Shown: positions 23,801 through 29,567 of the stretch, piece by piece
Layout: each line of letters opens with the position of its first letter
Numbering within the stretch: the stretch's first letter is position 1
Assembly (NCBI GenBank): GCA_025267735.1
Contig: CM046299.1
Coordinates: 29,365,327 to 29,429,326 of the forward strand
DNA length: 64,000 nt
Source: Mactra quadrangularis
Taxonomy: Eukaryota; Mollusca; Bivalvia; Venerida; Mactridae
Reading direction: 5' to 3'
Position numbers and translations under genes: made by a program
The notes under the pieces: generated by a model
Told to the model about the DNA's origin: nothing
Seen by the model: the letters and a program-made list of their open reading frames with translations, nothing else
The model's database searches: none

Positions 23801-24649
23801 GTATCTAGATGCCTATTGGTGGACAGTTTATCTAACCTTTGTTTAAATAGTTTTATAATTTCGGGGTTCGACATAAATTTCCATTGCCTCTGATGACCTG
23901 TATATGGGTTCGGGTAACCTGTTAATGCCAGTAAACATTTGGTTTGGGCAAGTAAAACATATAGCTGATTGTCCAACCTAGCAACCTAGTTTTTAAGTTT
24001 TTTTAGAGCAACCCTGAATTTTAAAATTTATAAATTAGTAATTATTATGGTAAAAAAGAAAAAAAAAATATTATGGTGAATCATTAAACTATTTTGTAAT
24101 AACATGTATGTAATTGGCTTGAAGCCTAAATCATTTGTTAAAAGTTGCTGTTGTTGTTGTTTATGGAATACACTAGAATAATAAATCACTTCAATACATA
24201 TCTATTCACTCTTTATTCAGAAGAAATGGCTGATAGAGTTAGAATGTAAATTACGAAGCCAAGCACAGTTGGTAGCTCACCAGGACTCAAAATCTAGTTT
24301 GTTGAAGGGAGTACAGGTTCAAATTCCATTCAGGGCAGTCATACCTTTCCTTAAAATTTCTTCATCATATGGAAAAGTTGCAAGCTGTGTAGAAGGATAA
24401 GTTAGTACTGGTTATAGATGAGGTTTCAACTTGGCACCTAAGCTAAGTTATGTGTGTTGACCGCAGTAAAATGACCTTAATTTTAGTTGGCATAGCATAT
24501 CCCCATATAATCTAATCACTTAATGTTTACTCTGTAATTATTTATAGGATTCTGAACTGTTAAGAAGACAAGCATTAGAACGTAGGCTTGAGATGGAAGA
24601 AAACAAGAAATTAGAGAAATCAAAAAAGAAGAAAAAAATAGGTTTCTAA
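5609..24649 (+). CDS. NHEJ1: NHEJ1/XLF, non-homologous end-joining factor 1 (8 exons)
   Basis: XLF acts in the nucleus in non-homologous end joining. It forms filaments with XRCC4, bridges DNA ends and stimulates the ligase IV complex, binding Ku through its C-terminus. Exons: 5609-5806, 14895-14993, 16417-16518, 17928-18066, 19459-19520, 21127-21241, 23550-23740 and 24548-24649, all with AG/GT borders and matching phases. They give 335 residues (human XLF: 299). Residues 1 to about 133 are the globular head, including LLKYQFSTDSYGVLLTDF and the hallmark GMPFVWNFQC at 117-126. About 134-200 is the coiled coil, then a Ser/Pro-rich tail, and the basic end KKKKKIGF resembles the Ku-binding motif of XLF. 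An in-frame stop at 5600-5602 precedes the first Met, which fixes the start. At the position of human Leu115, the XRCC4 contact, there is Met118. Intron 1 is bloated by transposons. Identification is from remembered family sequence, not from a search. Confidence 0.9.
5918..6728. mobile_element. Mutator-type MITE with 9-bp TSD
   Basis: The element spans 5927-6719. It starts TAGTCCTAAATATAAGACCC and ends with the exact reverse complement. The inverted repeats remain recognisable for about 100 bp, up to CAAAAACGCATAGCAAAA on the left. A perfect 9-bp target duplication TCTCCAAAA flanks it at 5918-5926 and 6720-6728. Long TIRs plus a 9-bp TSD are diagnostic of MULE elements. The interior of about 590 bp has no ORF, so the copy is non-autonomous. 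It sits 110 bp inside intron 1 of NHEJ1. Confidence 0.85.
6729..7197. other. NHEJ1 intron 1, unassigned
   Basis: This stretch holds repeated GCGAGT/CTCGCA words at 6833-6905 and a possible hAT-like end CAGGGCTCGAATTTAAG at about 6817. The ACAAAGCGGACC stretch near 6784 resembles, in inverted sense, the stretch at 12395-12495 on the far side of the gypsy insertion. No gene is seen. Confidence 0.3.
7198..7430 (-). repeat. 3' LTR of gypsy element
   Basis: This LTR of 233 bp begins TGTTGATTTC and ends ATCAACA. It matches the other LTR throughout as read by eye. It contains a TATATATA stretch that could serve as a core promoter. Confidence 0.92.
8065..11871 (-). CDS. gypsy Gag-Pol polyprotein
   Basis: An ORF of 1268 codons encodes a fused Gag-Pol in one frame, as in the Mag/SURL-like branch of Ty3/gypsy (branch assignment is inference). 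Residues 1 to about 200 are a Gag-like region, followed by zinc-knuckle cysteines at 207-241. The aspartic protease motif DTG is at 287-289. Reverse transcriptase spans about 400-600, with the first catalytic Asp in KLDVKEAY at 488 and IADD at 548-551 in place of the usual Y-x-DD. RNase H begins near VDSSRDG at 701. The integrase zinc finger uses H915, H918, C948 and C951. The integrase core D979, D1032, E1068 has the canonical D,D35E spacing. No stop or frameshift is present, so the enzyme set looks functional. Translation of Pol without a frameshift means Gag:Pol ratio must be set some other way. Confidence 0.95.
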   Translation of the reverse strand: MAESMLKPPTILDITDGNVAENYRKWKRQMEVYLAASGASEKSDKVQTSIILHCAGPKVIEVYDQFGWTDPADKDKPTKVLDAIESYCNPRVSEVLESHRFWTVKIDMFTSFEHFLTELRKRADNCNFTDKDRMLRDKIVFSSSGKLQELLLREEKLTLDKCLHICRAYEQSNKHVKEMQQNDSPVYKLNKNSGAKPKGAKPKKTKCKFCGYSHELVKEKCPAWGKKCSLCSGRNHFKACCKKVHAVEEEESGSEDEVWLQCVKGGIHSRATAKMLVNNCDVRFQIDTGAEINTIQSKFVRKTQRVKKFTKLKMYNKSTCTSLGEANLEITNPLTQEKFKVNFVIVPNELDCLLGLQTVQRLNLVTIHAENFIGKVETDLGDLGEVNLQVDPEKAPRALPSRKIPHAIKDSVKEEIDNLVKRGILTEVSEPTKWVSQMAVVKKPNGKLRICIDPQPLNEALMREHYRLPVFDDILPELKDAKLFTKLDVKEAYWHVKLDEKSSFLTTMITPFGRYRWLRLPFGLKVSSEIFQRKLHEALNGLDGIFTIADDIIVAGCGETDESAKKDNQEKLDKLYQRCHERHIVLNDSKKVVGKEINFHGHKITDKGILPDENKIKAVLEMKTPENVSDIKRLCGLVQYMAKFLPHLADTLEPLRNLTRKNVPWNWDTDCEKAFDNVKKMLTQAPILAYYNPDKDLVVQVDSSRDGLGAVLLQDGKPLEFASRSLKPAERNWAQIEKEALSVLYGLERFDQYTYGRKVIIQNDHKPLETILKKPLSQAPKRLQDIIQKLYRYDIEFEYVKGSDLIIADTLSRAFNTDDQGELTRTRVLQVDSLQTMPDARIEEIRAETAKDSTLQLLIEVIQNGWPENRNNLSSELKPYFSMSDTLSQQDGVILKGEAVLVPRSLRESMKKRLHSAHLGYDSMMRRARGVLFWIGMAKDIKQIAENCELCMEMKPHNQSEPLKQHDDGDFPWEKIGLDLFEIQGRQYLLSIDYFSNFIEVDFLSTTTSQQVIDKLKKQFARFGIPNRIVSDGGPQFTSQEFQCFVKNWGIQHHVTSPHHSRSNGKAEAGVKIMKTMMKKCLKDKTDQNEALLELRNTPRQDTGLSPAEMFFGRHTRTMIPTRQHKFEINGKRKSRKETVKKHYDKHAKKLPEVQENQNVYFKRHMNQPWQKGKVKVANNPNFTITSTDDVAYNRNREHIRPTSIPVFIRDQSPGPVRHDQDRDERKEPQNAENSNSEVTSSNPEPTRVMRPRRETKAPTYLKDYVRY
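12071..12089 (-). other. primer-binding site of gypsy element
   Basis: On the - strand the bases directly following the 5' LTR begin TGGTGGCAGCGG. They start with the TGG complementary to a tRNA 3' CCA end. The donor tRNA is not assigned. Confidence 0.75.
12090..12322 (-). repeat. 5' LTR of gypsy element
   Basis: This LTR of 233 bp matches the copy at 7198-7430. Promoter and polyadenylation functions are expected here for the element, transcribed toward lower coordinates. Confidence 0.92.
12789..13770. mobile_element. Tc1/pogo-type MITE with TA target site
   Basis: The ends are CAGTATAAGTTC on the left and GAACTTTTACTG on the right. The terminal inverted repeats are imperfect and about 26 bp long, and both continue into TCGAAC words. 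TA dinucleotides flank at 12787-12788 and 13771-13772. The interior of 982 bp has no transposase ORF but is rich in GGTCGAAC/GAGTCGAAC words near both ends. TA duplication plus a CAGT terminus fits the Tc1/mariner/pogo group. Confidence 0.7.
13771..14894. other. NHEJ1 intron 1, distal part
   Basis: Short open stretches on the - strand at 13999-14202 and 14247-14444 have no recognisable homology and no supporting splice context. They are treated as non-coding. Nothing else is seen before the acceptor at 14894. Confidence 0.3.
14895..14993 (+). CDS. NHEJ1: NHEJ1 exon 2
   Basis: This exon encodes residues 67-99 (ELNPGIEAPTVRILDQIKSV onward), a helical part of the head domain. The acceptor is TTTCAG|GAG and the donor AAG|GTAAGT, phase 0 to 0. 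Confidence 0.85.
15058..15145 (+). repeat. partial copy of the MITE at 24912
   Basis: TAGACCATATCCAGAATTCA and the following GTACAAACAAACTTTCACTG match, with a few changes, the reverse complement of the right half of the element at 24912-25115. Only one end is present. Confidence 0.65.
15338..16068 (-). pseudogene. degenerate LINE reverse-transcriptase fragment
   Basis: On the - strand, from about 16020 to 15405, broken frames read FCYLGDMLCAGGGC, then AWGKFKKLQPILTSKHISL, a cysteine-rich LLYGSET segment, DLQRLCRNDRVMIHWI, and further on HVMRSTGCI and GKCGRPKS. This is the C-terminal portion of a non-LTR retrotransposon reverse transcriptase common in marine invertebrates. Several stops and frameshifts make it dead. 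A 34-bp diverged direct repeat flanks it at 15338-15371 and 16035-16068, probably an old target duplication. It lies in NHEJ1 intron 2 in the opposite orientation. Confidence 0.75.
16417..16518 (+). CDS. NHEJ1: NHEJ1 exon 3
   Basis: This exon encodes residues 100-133, including KLAGMPFVWNFQC, the most recognisable XLF motif (SGLPFYWNFHC in human). The acceptor is TTACAG|CTA and the donor ATA|GTAGGT, phase 0 to 0. Met118 replaces the XRCC4-contacting Leu115 of the human protein. Confidence 0.88.
16519..17621. other. NHEJ1 intron 3, first part, with a possible MITE
   Basis: No exon is seen. Between about 16965 and 17358 two inverted copies of a stretch ending TTGGAGTACTCC, next to TTTGATT, suggest an old Tourist-like MITE. 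The TIRs are imperfect and no clear TSD was found. Confidence 0.35.
17622..17825 (-). mobile_element. SINE family 1, head-truncated
   Basis: This copy matches the body and 3' end of the SINE at 3634-3960 (GCCGTAGCAACACATTGTAT, GTCAGTCAACCTACTCA, GACAACTGCTCTACATAATT). It lacks the tRNA-like head. It lies in NHEJ1 intron 3. Confidence 0.8.
17928..18066 (+). CDS. NHEJ1: NHEJ1 exon 4
   Basis: This exon encodes residues 134-179 plus one base. It covers the start of the coiled coil (LMAMVCELNRRQQELVKIIE, then KDKQIEDYKSQGAKC). The acceptor is TTCTAG|GCT and the donor GAA|GTATGT, leaving phase 1. Confidence 0.88.
18148..18310 (+). mobile_element. tRNA-derived SINE, family 3
   Basis: The head reads GGCTATAATAGTTAGGACGT. 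The body GTTTCCTTGAGCAAAAAATC, then GGGACCACGAAGCAGAC, matches the copy at 53961-54110. Both contain the TTCCTTGAGCAA word typical of one conserved SINE core. Box B is decayed here. Confidence 0.55.
18435..18523 (+). CDS. NHEJ1: candidate alternative NHEJ1 exon (mutually exclusive)
   Basis: CCTACAG|CAT to CATCAG|GTATAG encloses 89 nt. Entered in phase 1 from exon 4, it is open for 30 codons (TYHSIRKILPYINSLTLEDF onward) and leaves phase 0, compatible with the exon at 21127. The annotated exon 19459-19520 has the same entry and exit phases (62 nt). Using both would shift the frame into an early stop. It does not align to the expected XLF sequence, so it may be an alternative exon or a chance ORF. 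Confidence 0.3.
18524..19458. other. NHEJ1 intron, no recognised feature
   Basis: An open stretch at 18863-19105 has no recognisable homology or splice context. Two diverged copies of a TTATGTCCCTTTATGTA-type word occur at about 18942 and 19104. Otherwise nothing is seen. Confidence 0.3.
19459..19520 (+). CDS. NHEJ1: NHEJ1 exon 5
   Basis: Joined to exon 4 it creates Lys180, then HFETPTFVETAFEMNMMTSE. This aligns with the human segment around TEPFEENSFLEQFM. The acceptor is TTTTAG|AAC and the donor GAG|GTATGC, phase 1 to 0. Confidence 0.82.
19558..19690. repeat. 29-bp tandem repeat
   Basis: Units of AATTTACAAAATGCCTGACT plus CATCTAGGC start at 19582, 19611 and 19640, with decayed partial units on both sides. 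It lies in NHEJ1 intron 5. Confidence 0.8.
20053..20345 (+). repeat. dispersed repeat starting ATACCCCCGCTTCGAAG
   Basis: A distinctive block starts with ATACCCCCGCTTCGAAGAAG (containing the palindrome CTTCGAAG) followed by GAGGGGGGTATAC. It ends near GAGGGTATCACTAGTGAGCATTAGC. I recognise this as a high-copy interspersed repeat of bivalve genomes from memory. It is much less AT-rich than its surroundings and has no ORF of note. Confidence 0.5.
20458..21073 (+). mobile_element. MITE (TIR GGGACYTTAGTCAGTTAT) split by a SINE
   Basis: The left end GGGACCTTAGTCAGTTAT at 20458 is matched by the inverted right end ending ATAACTGACTAAAGTCCC at 21073. A SINE is inserted at 20607-20902. A second copy in opposite orientation lies at 28570-28920. 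No transposase is present. Confidence 0.75.
20597..20912 (+). mobile_element. tRNA-derived SINE, family 2, with 10-bp TSD
   Basis: The element runs 20607-20902. The tRNA-like head has box A around GATAGGGCAGTTGGTAGCGC and box B GGCTTCAAATCCC. The conserved body includes TGACAATAATGTCGATTTTC and GGTTAGGTGCGCTGGACACC. The tail is GACACGGCGTTAACTCCAAT followed by AAATA repeats. Direct repeats TTAGGGTAAA lie at 20597-20606 and 20903-20912. Relatives lie at 24250 and 48690. It sits inside a MITE, so it is the younger insertion. Confidence 0.88.
21127..21241 (+). CDS. NHEJ1: NHEJ1 exon 6
   Basis: This exon encodes residues 201-238 (SFYNHMKDVELKTFNSKNQD onward, then MYRQIMSK). KNQDMYRQIM parallels NLQDLYMAVT of human XLF, near the end of the folded-back coiled coil. 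The acceptor is TTTCAG|TCA and the donor AAA|GTAAGT, phase 0 to 1. Confidence 0.85.
21901..22457. repeat. tandem repeat, period about 160 bp
   Basis: Units begin TTTTTACTGYRACTGTTTTA at 21901, 22061, 22222 and (partial) 22371. Each contains CAACCACATCTCATATGACA and AAGGTTCATAACTCCAA words. A GC-richer lead (CTCGACTTTCAGAGTAAATG, then GAGAGCTCTCC) at 21807-21870 precedes the array and probably belongs to the same element. It lies in NHEJ1 intron 6. Confidence 0.8.
22458..23549. other. NHEJ1 intron 6, distal part
   Basis: About 1.1 kb of very AT-rich sequence with no ORF, repeat or motif that I recognise. Confidence 0.4.
23550..23740 (+). CDS. NHEJ1: NHEJ1 exon 7, Ser/Pro-rich tail
   Basis: This exon encodes residues 239-302 (first codon shared). 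It is an unstructured Ser/Thr/Pro-rich tail (STSSSSSQSW, then PSPTKKTPSPSK). XLF tails are disordered and phosphorylated. SP and TP sites are visible here. The acceptor is TTGTAG|ATA and the donor AAG|GTTTGT, phase 1 to 0. Confidence 0.82.
24245..24512 (+). mobile_element. SINE family 2, diverged
   Basis: The head has box A near AGCACAGTTGGTAGCTCACC and box B GGTTCAAATTCC at 24316-24327. The body is GTACTGGTTATAGATGAGGT and the tail GTTGGCATAGCAT. It aligns along its length with 20607-20902. It lies in the last NHEJ1 intron. Confidence 0.75.
24548..24649 (+). CDS. NHEJ1: NHEJ1 exon 8, C-terminal Ku-binding tail
   Basis: This exon encodes residues 303-335, with a charged helix (LLRRQALERRLEMEENKK) and the terminal KSKKKKKIGF followed by TAA at 24647-24649. 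The basic run followed by a hydrophobic Gly-Phe end matches the XLF-type Ku-binding motif. The acceptor is TTATAG|GAT. Confidence 0.85.
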   Translation, partial: DSELLRRQALERRLEMEENKKLEKSKKKKKIGF

Positions 24650-24911
24650 AATTGTAATACAAAAACATTGAATATCTGTGGTGTTGTCTTACCAAAGATT
24701 GGAGGTCAATAGCTTGGTCTGACCTGATGAATTTGATGTGGAGAATAAGTCATAGAAACTTAATGTAATCATGTGATACTGTATGTTCTAGAATGTATTA
24801 ATGTACATTATACCAAGGCTTGGATTTTTTATGCATAGGAATAACTCATGATGGCCATATACTTGACAGTATGACATGAAAGAACATAATACATGTATAA
24901 TATTATTTCAA

Positions 24912-25115
24912 TAGACCTAATCCGGAATTCAAATTTATGGGTTTTTCCGTCTGTGCACAGGCGGTACAAACAAAGTTTTCTACACATTATTGCTAAACAG
25001 CACGAACTATAAATTAAATCCTATTGTTCTTTTTATATGTGTTTTCATTGTAACAGTAAAAGTTTGTTTGTACCGTAGGGGAAAACCCAAATATTTGAAT
25101 TCCGGATATAGTCTA
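24912..25115. mobile_element. MITE with 35-bp TIRs
   Basis: The left end is TAGACCTAATCCGGAATTCA plus AATTTATGGGTTTTT. The right end is its imperfect inverted copy ending GAATTCCGGATATAGTCTA. Inside both ends GTACAAACAAA is also mirrored. It has no ORF. A half copy lies at 15058-15145. It falls in the likely 3' UTR or 3' flank of NHEJ1. Confidence 0.75.
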
Positions 25116-25186
25116 TTCTAACATATGATCCTTACAAATATGTGAGAAAAAATGAAACTTGTAATTAATGTTACATACAGACATTA

Positions 25187-25602
25187 GAGCTGTCATTGAT
25201 TGGGCTCGAAAGGTATCAACAATATAGATATATCAAGAAATAAATATTGATGATTCATCAATGTATATCGATACATTCACAGCATTACTATACAGACCAT
25301 TTATGTTGTCATAAACTCATAATAGGTGTATATTTGTTTTAAATGTTATACCTTGGTATCCTGCATTAAATTCGTAAGTAGTTAGTAAAAAAGATTTGTA
25401 TAGATTATTAATAAATGGTAAGATCTACCACAAATTTCCACTCACAATAAAGGATCTTCTTGCAAATTTTGACCTACATGTATTTATTTACCTATATAGG
25501 CTTTATTTTCGATATTTCAAAATGCATATTGATTATTGAATGAAAAAGAAATATCAACGATACGTCAATATCATTGGAATTGATGACAGCTCTAACAGAC
25601 AT
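25187..25602. mobile_element. hAT-type MITE with perfect 8-bp TSD
   Basis: The element spans 25195-25594, starting TAGAGCTGTCATTGATT and ending AATTGATGACAGCTCTA. The 8-bp direct repeat ACAGACAT at 25187-25194 and 25595-25602 is perfect. Size 400 bp, no ORF. An 8-bp duplication and a TAGNG end mark a hAT non-autonomous element. It carries AATAAA words that could polyadenylate NHEJ1 transcripts. Confidence 0.88.
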
Positions 25603-26184
25603 AACAAATATCAGGTGTTTTGTGGTATACTGCACATTGTACAACAGTAGAATTAGTTCTTTGTTTGTGTATACAGTAATGGAAGAATTACTTCAGCTTG
25701 TTAGAAAACATGTTCTGCATATTTTCTCCCATTTGGAAGGAAAATTGTTAGATTTAGCTAGCTATGTAACATTGGATTAGAAAATAAAGTTTTGAATTAT
25801 TTAAATGGCTCAGCACAAAACCTGTCCATTTGCATGTAGATATAGATCAATGTAGTCTAGATTTATCTGGAGCCATCCAGTTGTGTAGTAGCAATAAATG
25901 TATCAGGATTTGCTGTTGTTTAATATTTACTCAATGAATACTCAGTTTATTTATTGTAATATTCTGATGTAACCTGTTATTTTAGTACAAAATGTTCGAA
26001 TATGTTTGTTGATGTTTCAGTAGTAAAGTCAATGCGTCTAATTCCGTACAGTCGTCTAATTTCGTACACCTGATAAACCCGATCTGCTATTAATTGTGTG
26101 ATTCTGGAAAACAATTTGCTGTACGGCTAAAAATATCCCAATATTCGTGTTATTTTACAAGCCTTAAATGATGTCAACTGGATA

Positions 26185-26235
26185 TGACGTCATCGTTACA
26201 TTTTGATTGGTCGAAATACTCGTTTGGCGCCAAAA
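26185..26235 (+). promoter_or_regulatory. CRE, inverted CCAAT and E2F-type palindrome
   Basis: TGACGTCA at 26185-26192 (consensus CRE), GATTGG at 26205-26210 (inverted CCAAT) and TTTGGCGCCAAA at about 26223-26234 (perfect palindrome, E2F-type) cluster within 50 bp. They lie upstream of the transposase remnant. This looks like a compact promoter carried by the transposon. Binding is inferred from motifs only. Confidence 0.5.
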
Positions 26236-26533
26236 TTAAAAATACTACCGTCTTCAACGAAGAACCATAACCAACACAAAAATACAGGTCTAAAGGTAAA
26301 GGGATTATATTTCTTGACAGCATCTTAAAAGACAGTGTTATGTTTTTAAATATTGAATAAGAGACATTAATTTAGCTTTTTCCACAGAAGATTTACAAAT
26401 TTAGCCACAGACACATACAAAAAGAACATAGTTAATAAATGGGAATGGCCCCGTTTATTTAAGTTGGCACACTTTTACTTACCAAAACATCGTAAATGGT
26501 GTTAAAAAGTGTGGGATTTTTCCACTCGACCGT

Positions 26534-26959
26534 ATGGTAATTTCAGAAACTGTCCTTGCTCCATCAGTACCTTTTAATGTTCAACAGACAGTTAATCCAA
26601 CACAAGTACACGAGCAGTGCTCTCCACAGGATGCACAGGCTGGGACTGTCATCAATGAGCAAGAATTGATAAGTATGATTACCTCGGGGGAGTATCCCAG
26701 TATGGTGGATCCGGAAACCGGAACATTAAATATACAATTAGAGGTTGTCAACCCCTTAGATGAAAACACGTTGGGCATTAGTCAGCCATCAATACATGAC
26801 TGGTCTGTTAGTGTTGCATCTGAGTTTTCTCTTCCTGTGTCAGACAGGCAAGAGACTCGGTCTAATGCTAGGAAGTTAACTAGCCACAGGCTGTTAACTT
26901 CCCCAGCCATTATAGAAAAAGAACGTTTGGAAAAAAGAAATAAAAGGAACTCAAGATAA
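26534..26959 (+). pseudogene. C-terminal remnant of pogo-like transposase
   Basis: The 141-codon frame from the first Met is open further upstream, where it reads VKKCGIFPLDR just before the Met. This is the typical end of a Tigger/pogo DDE domain, followed by the variable tail and the conserved TSHRLLTSPAIIEKERLEKR near the C-terminus. The DDE residues and DNA-binding domains are absent, so this is a fragment, although a short tail protein could still be translated. Confidence 0.65.
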
Positions 26960-27379
26960 AAGAAAAAGAGAATAGAAAAATGGCAAGATTATTAATAAAA
27001 AATGAAATTCATGATGAAAAAATGAATGAAGTATATACTGGTTGTTTATTGTTATCTTTTTACTTCTCACCCTATAATAATGATTACATTTCAAGTAATA
27101 CTTCAAAAACCAATTAAAAATCAATTAAGTGAACAAAGTCAAGGAGATTTACTTTATTCTTGTGGCCTGAAAAAAACAGTTGTTAAACAATACAACAAAG
27201 ATAGATAGATCATCCAATCGAAAAGAGTGTTACAAAACTGCATAAGAACGGTAGTTGAATGGTTCCCGCTTCTGACAATATCAAGGTAAACTGTTAGTAG
27301 CCGAAAACAAACGAAGTGCTTTCGCATCCAAAGGTGTACGGAATTAGATGCATTGACTCTAGTGTTGTTTCATTGGTAC

Positions 27380-27650
27380 AAGTTAAAAATGTTGTAGGTA
27401 AAAATTTTATATACCAAAATGTCAGAGGTAAAAATGTCACACACCAGAAGTTAAGAGATAAAATGCTATACCAACATTTTAGCCACAAAATGCTTTATTC
27501 CAAAATGTCAGACGTAAATATGCCAAAAACCAAAATGTCAGGTAAAAATACCTGGCACAAAATATTTCAGAGGTAAAAGTGCCAGGCACCTAATGTCATA
27601 AGCAAAAATGCCAGACTCTAAGTGGGTATGATGCTTCAGGTGAAAATGTC
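27380..27650. repeat. degenerate short tandem repeat
   Basis: Words such as GGTAAAAATGTCA, CACCAGAAG/ACCAAAATGTCAG and AAAAATGCCAG recur about every 28-35 bp. The array is very diverged and its period is not stable. Confidence 0.5.
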
Positions 27651-28190
27651 AGCAGAGGACATCATGTAGACTGTAGTTTTACATTTAAGCAACGTTAGTT
27701 ATCTATGTAAGTTTTTTAGTTATACATGTACATTGAACTTTGGTAAATTAATGTTTCATTGTATTCTAAGATCAATGCTGTTTTTGTGGAATTATCTAAA
27801 TATGAAGAAATCTCATTATTGCTTGTTATACATGTGTTATATATATATATGCAAATATCATCTGTAACAATAAAGGTTTGACTGACAAATGTATTGATGA
27901 AGTTCTTTGTATAGTTCTTTCGTAACAATTTAACCATCTTTAATGTTATAATTAGAGTTCCACCCCCTTCTTAAAAGTTATCCATATAGAAAAGCGTCAG
28001 TACAATTAAGTTAAACAGTGTGTTGAAACAGTGAAAAATCATGTCATTCATTTTACTAAAAAAGTACTGATTACGTCGATGAAACTTCTACATATTTGGT
28101 TACTTATAGACATATTGAAGAGGCAGGACCCCAAGTTATCCCATAAAAAATGGTAAAATAGTAAAGCTGTTATGAATGCAAAACACATTT
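27651..28190. other. intergenic, no feature recognised
   Basis: AT-rich, with a short (TA)n run near 27840. No ORF or repeat is recognised. Confidence 0.4.
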
Positions 28191-28291
28191 AGGAGCTTGA
28201 CATTCTGTATTGTAGTTCGAAAAATTCTTTCCTTATAAACTTACAAGAAGGAGATAATTTTTCAAACTGTGATACAGAATGTCAAGCTCCT
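28191..28291. ncRNA. 101-nt hairpin, miRNA-precursor-like
   Basis: AGGAGCTTGACATTCTGTAT at 28191-28210 is perfectly complementary to 28272-28291. Pairing continues inward with interruptions (TTCGAAAAATT against AATTTTTCAAA) to about 45 bp per arm, leaving a loop of about 10 nt. Size and shape fit a pre-miRNA, but a very small MITE would look the same. Only one copy is present in the window. Confidence 0.4.
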
Positions 28292-28569
28292 GTGGTTTTT
28301 ATATGACCTACTCAGATCACAAAATGTAACATGGTATGTTATAATGTACACATAATAATTAAGATAACAAACTCACAGTTATTGCTTTATTATGTTTTGT
28401 GTTTATTAAAAGTAAGTTATCTTACAGATATATTTCAATTTGAATCAAAATCTAGTCTTATAATATCATCATTATAAAAGTAGTAAACAGTTGAAAAGAT
28501 CAGAGTGGCAAGATTTAGTGACAAATATAGTATTAAACTGTATAAAGCTATTTCTGACAAAATATTAAT

Positions 28570-28920
28570 GGGTGATATTAGTCAGTTATTTTTCCTTGAT
28601 AAAGTCTGAAGCTATCCAACTGACAAGTAGGTTCTATCAGTTGGAATTCTCAGACTTTATAATTGATGTCTTATGTAAGAATAATATTTTATCAAATATC
28701 TTTCTTAATAAAAAACATATTAACTAGAGTGATGAAATTCAGATTGTTCTTCACAAAAACAATACTTTGCTCGACTTTCAAATAAATTAAAGGATTTACT
28801 AAAAGTTATTTAAGATTGATTGTGACAAATTGGCATTGAAAAGTAAGGATAAAATCTGAGAAATCTAACTGATTGGACCTATTGAAGAGTATGCGAAGGG
28901 AAATAACTGACTGGAGTTCC
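28570..28920 (-). mobile_element. MITE, second copy of the family at 20458
   Basis: The ends ATTAGTCAGTTATT and AATAACTGACTGGAGTTCC, and internal blocks such as ATCAAATATCTTTCTTAAT, match 20458-21073 in inverted order without the SINE. About 350 bp, no ORF. Confidence 0.7.
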
Positions 28921-29567
28921 TTATTTGTAAAAAGATAAAAAATCATATCAAAAACTTAAACTTAGAGAAATATAAATAAATACACTCATGTGCTATACAA
29001 CTTCTTGTACTCAAACACATATAATGAGAATCACATGTGACTGTAACAAAATAACCCATGCTCATTGAAAACATTCTGTATTCTTTAACCAATCAGATTG
29101 TGTGTTGCAACGTTCGTTTTGGGAGTGAATATGGAGAACACTCTAGTGAAATACTAATATCCAAAATTATGAAAATTGAACTGAGAAGAGTTTATGTAAT
29201 GCATAAATAATTTACTTCTTATTTAAACTGGATTAAACAAGACTTTAGTGTTAGTCTTTAAAAGGAATATGATAAAATCAATTTTTGTCTACTTATCTCA
29301 ACAAGAAGTTTTCTTAGTCTGAAAGCGAAAGGAATAGAATCAACAAACAACATAGTTTTAAATTGAAAATGGTCATTTTTTTATTAAATGACATGGAACA
29401 AATATGTACTGATTATATACATTTAATCAAAACCATGAAACCATGAACAAGTATATTTGAACATAAAAACTGTTTAGTAATATTGAAGATTGAGCAGTAT
29501 AAACTTTATGCAACAATATTGTGGACACTGTTACTGTGAACACAAGTACTCCTTGTCAATCTGTTCT
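28921..29567. other. intergenic, no feature recognised
   Basis: AT-rich sequence without recognisable genes or repeats. Confidence 0.4.

Larger units (their letters stand above)
26024..27361 (+). mobile_element. pogo/Tigger-like DNA transposon, internally deleted
   Basis: The TIRs are AGTCAATGCGTCTAATTCCG on the left (from 26027) and its inverted copy with one change on the right (to 27358). TA dinucleotides flank at 26024-26025 and 27360-27361. The element is about 1.33 kb. It retains a promoter-like region and only the C-terminal part of a DDE transposase. The helix-turn-helix and catalytic portions are gone, so it cannot move itself. Confidence 0.8.

Noticed and set aside
23791..23976. 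61-codon - strand ORF in NHEJ1 intron 7
   Set aside because: It may belong to an old hAT-like repeat (GGGGTTCGACATAAATTTCC word), but the ends and TSD could not be found.
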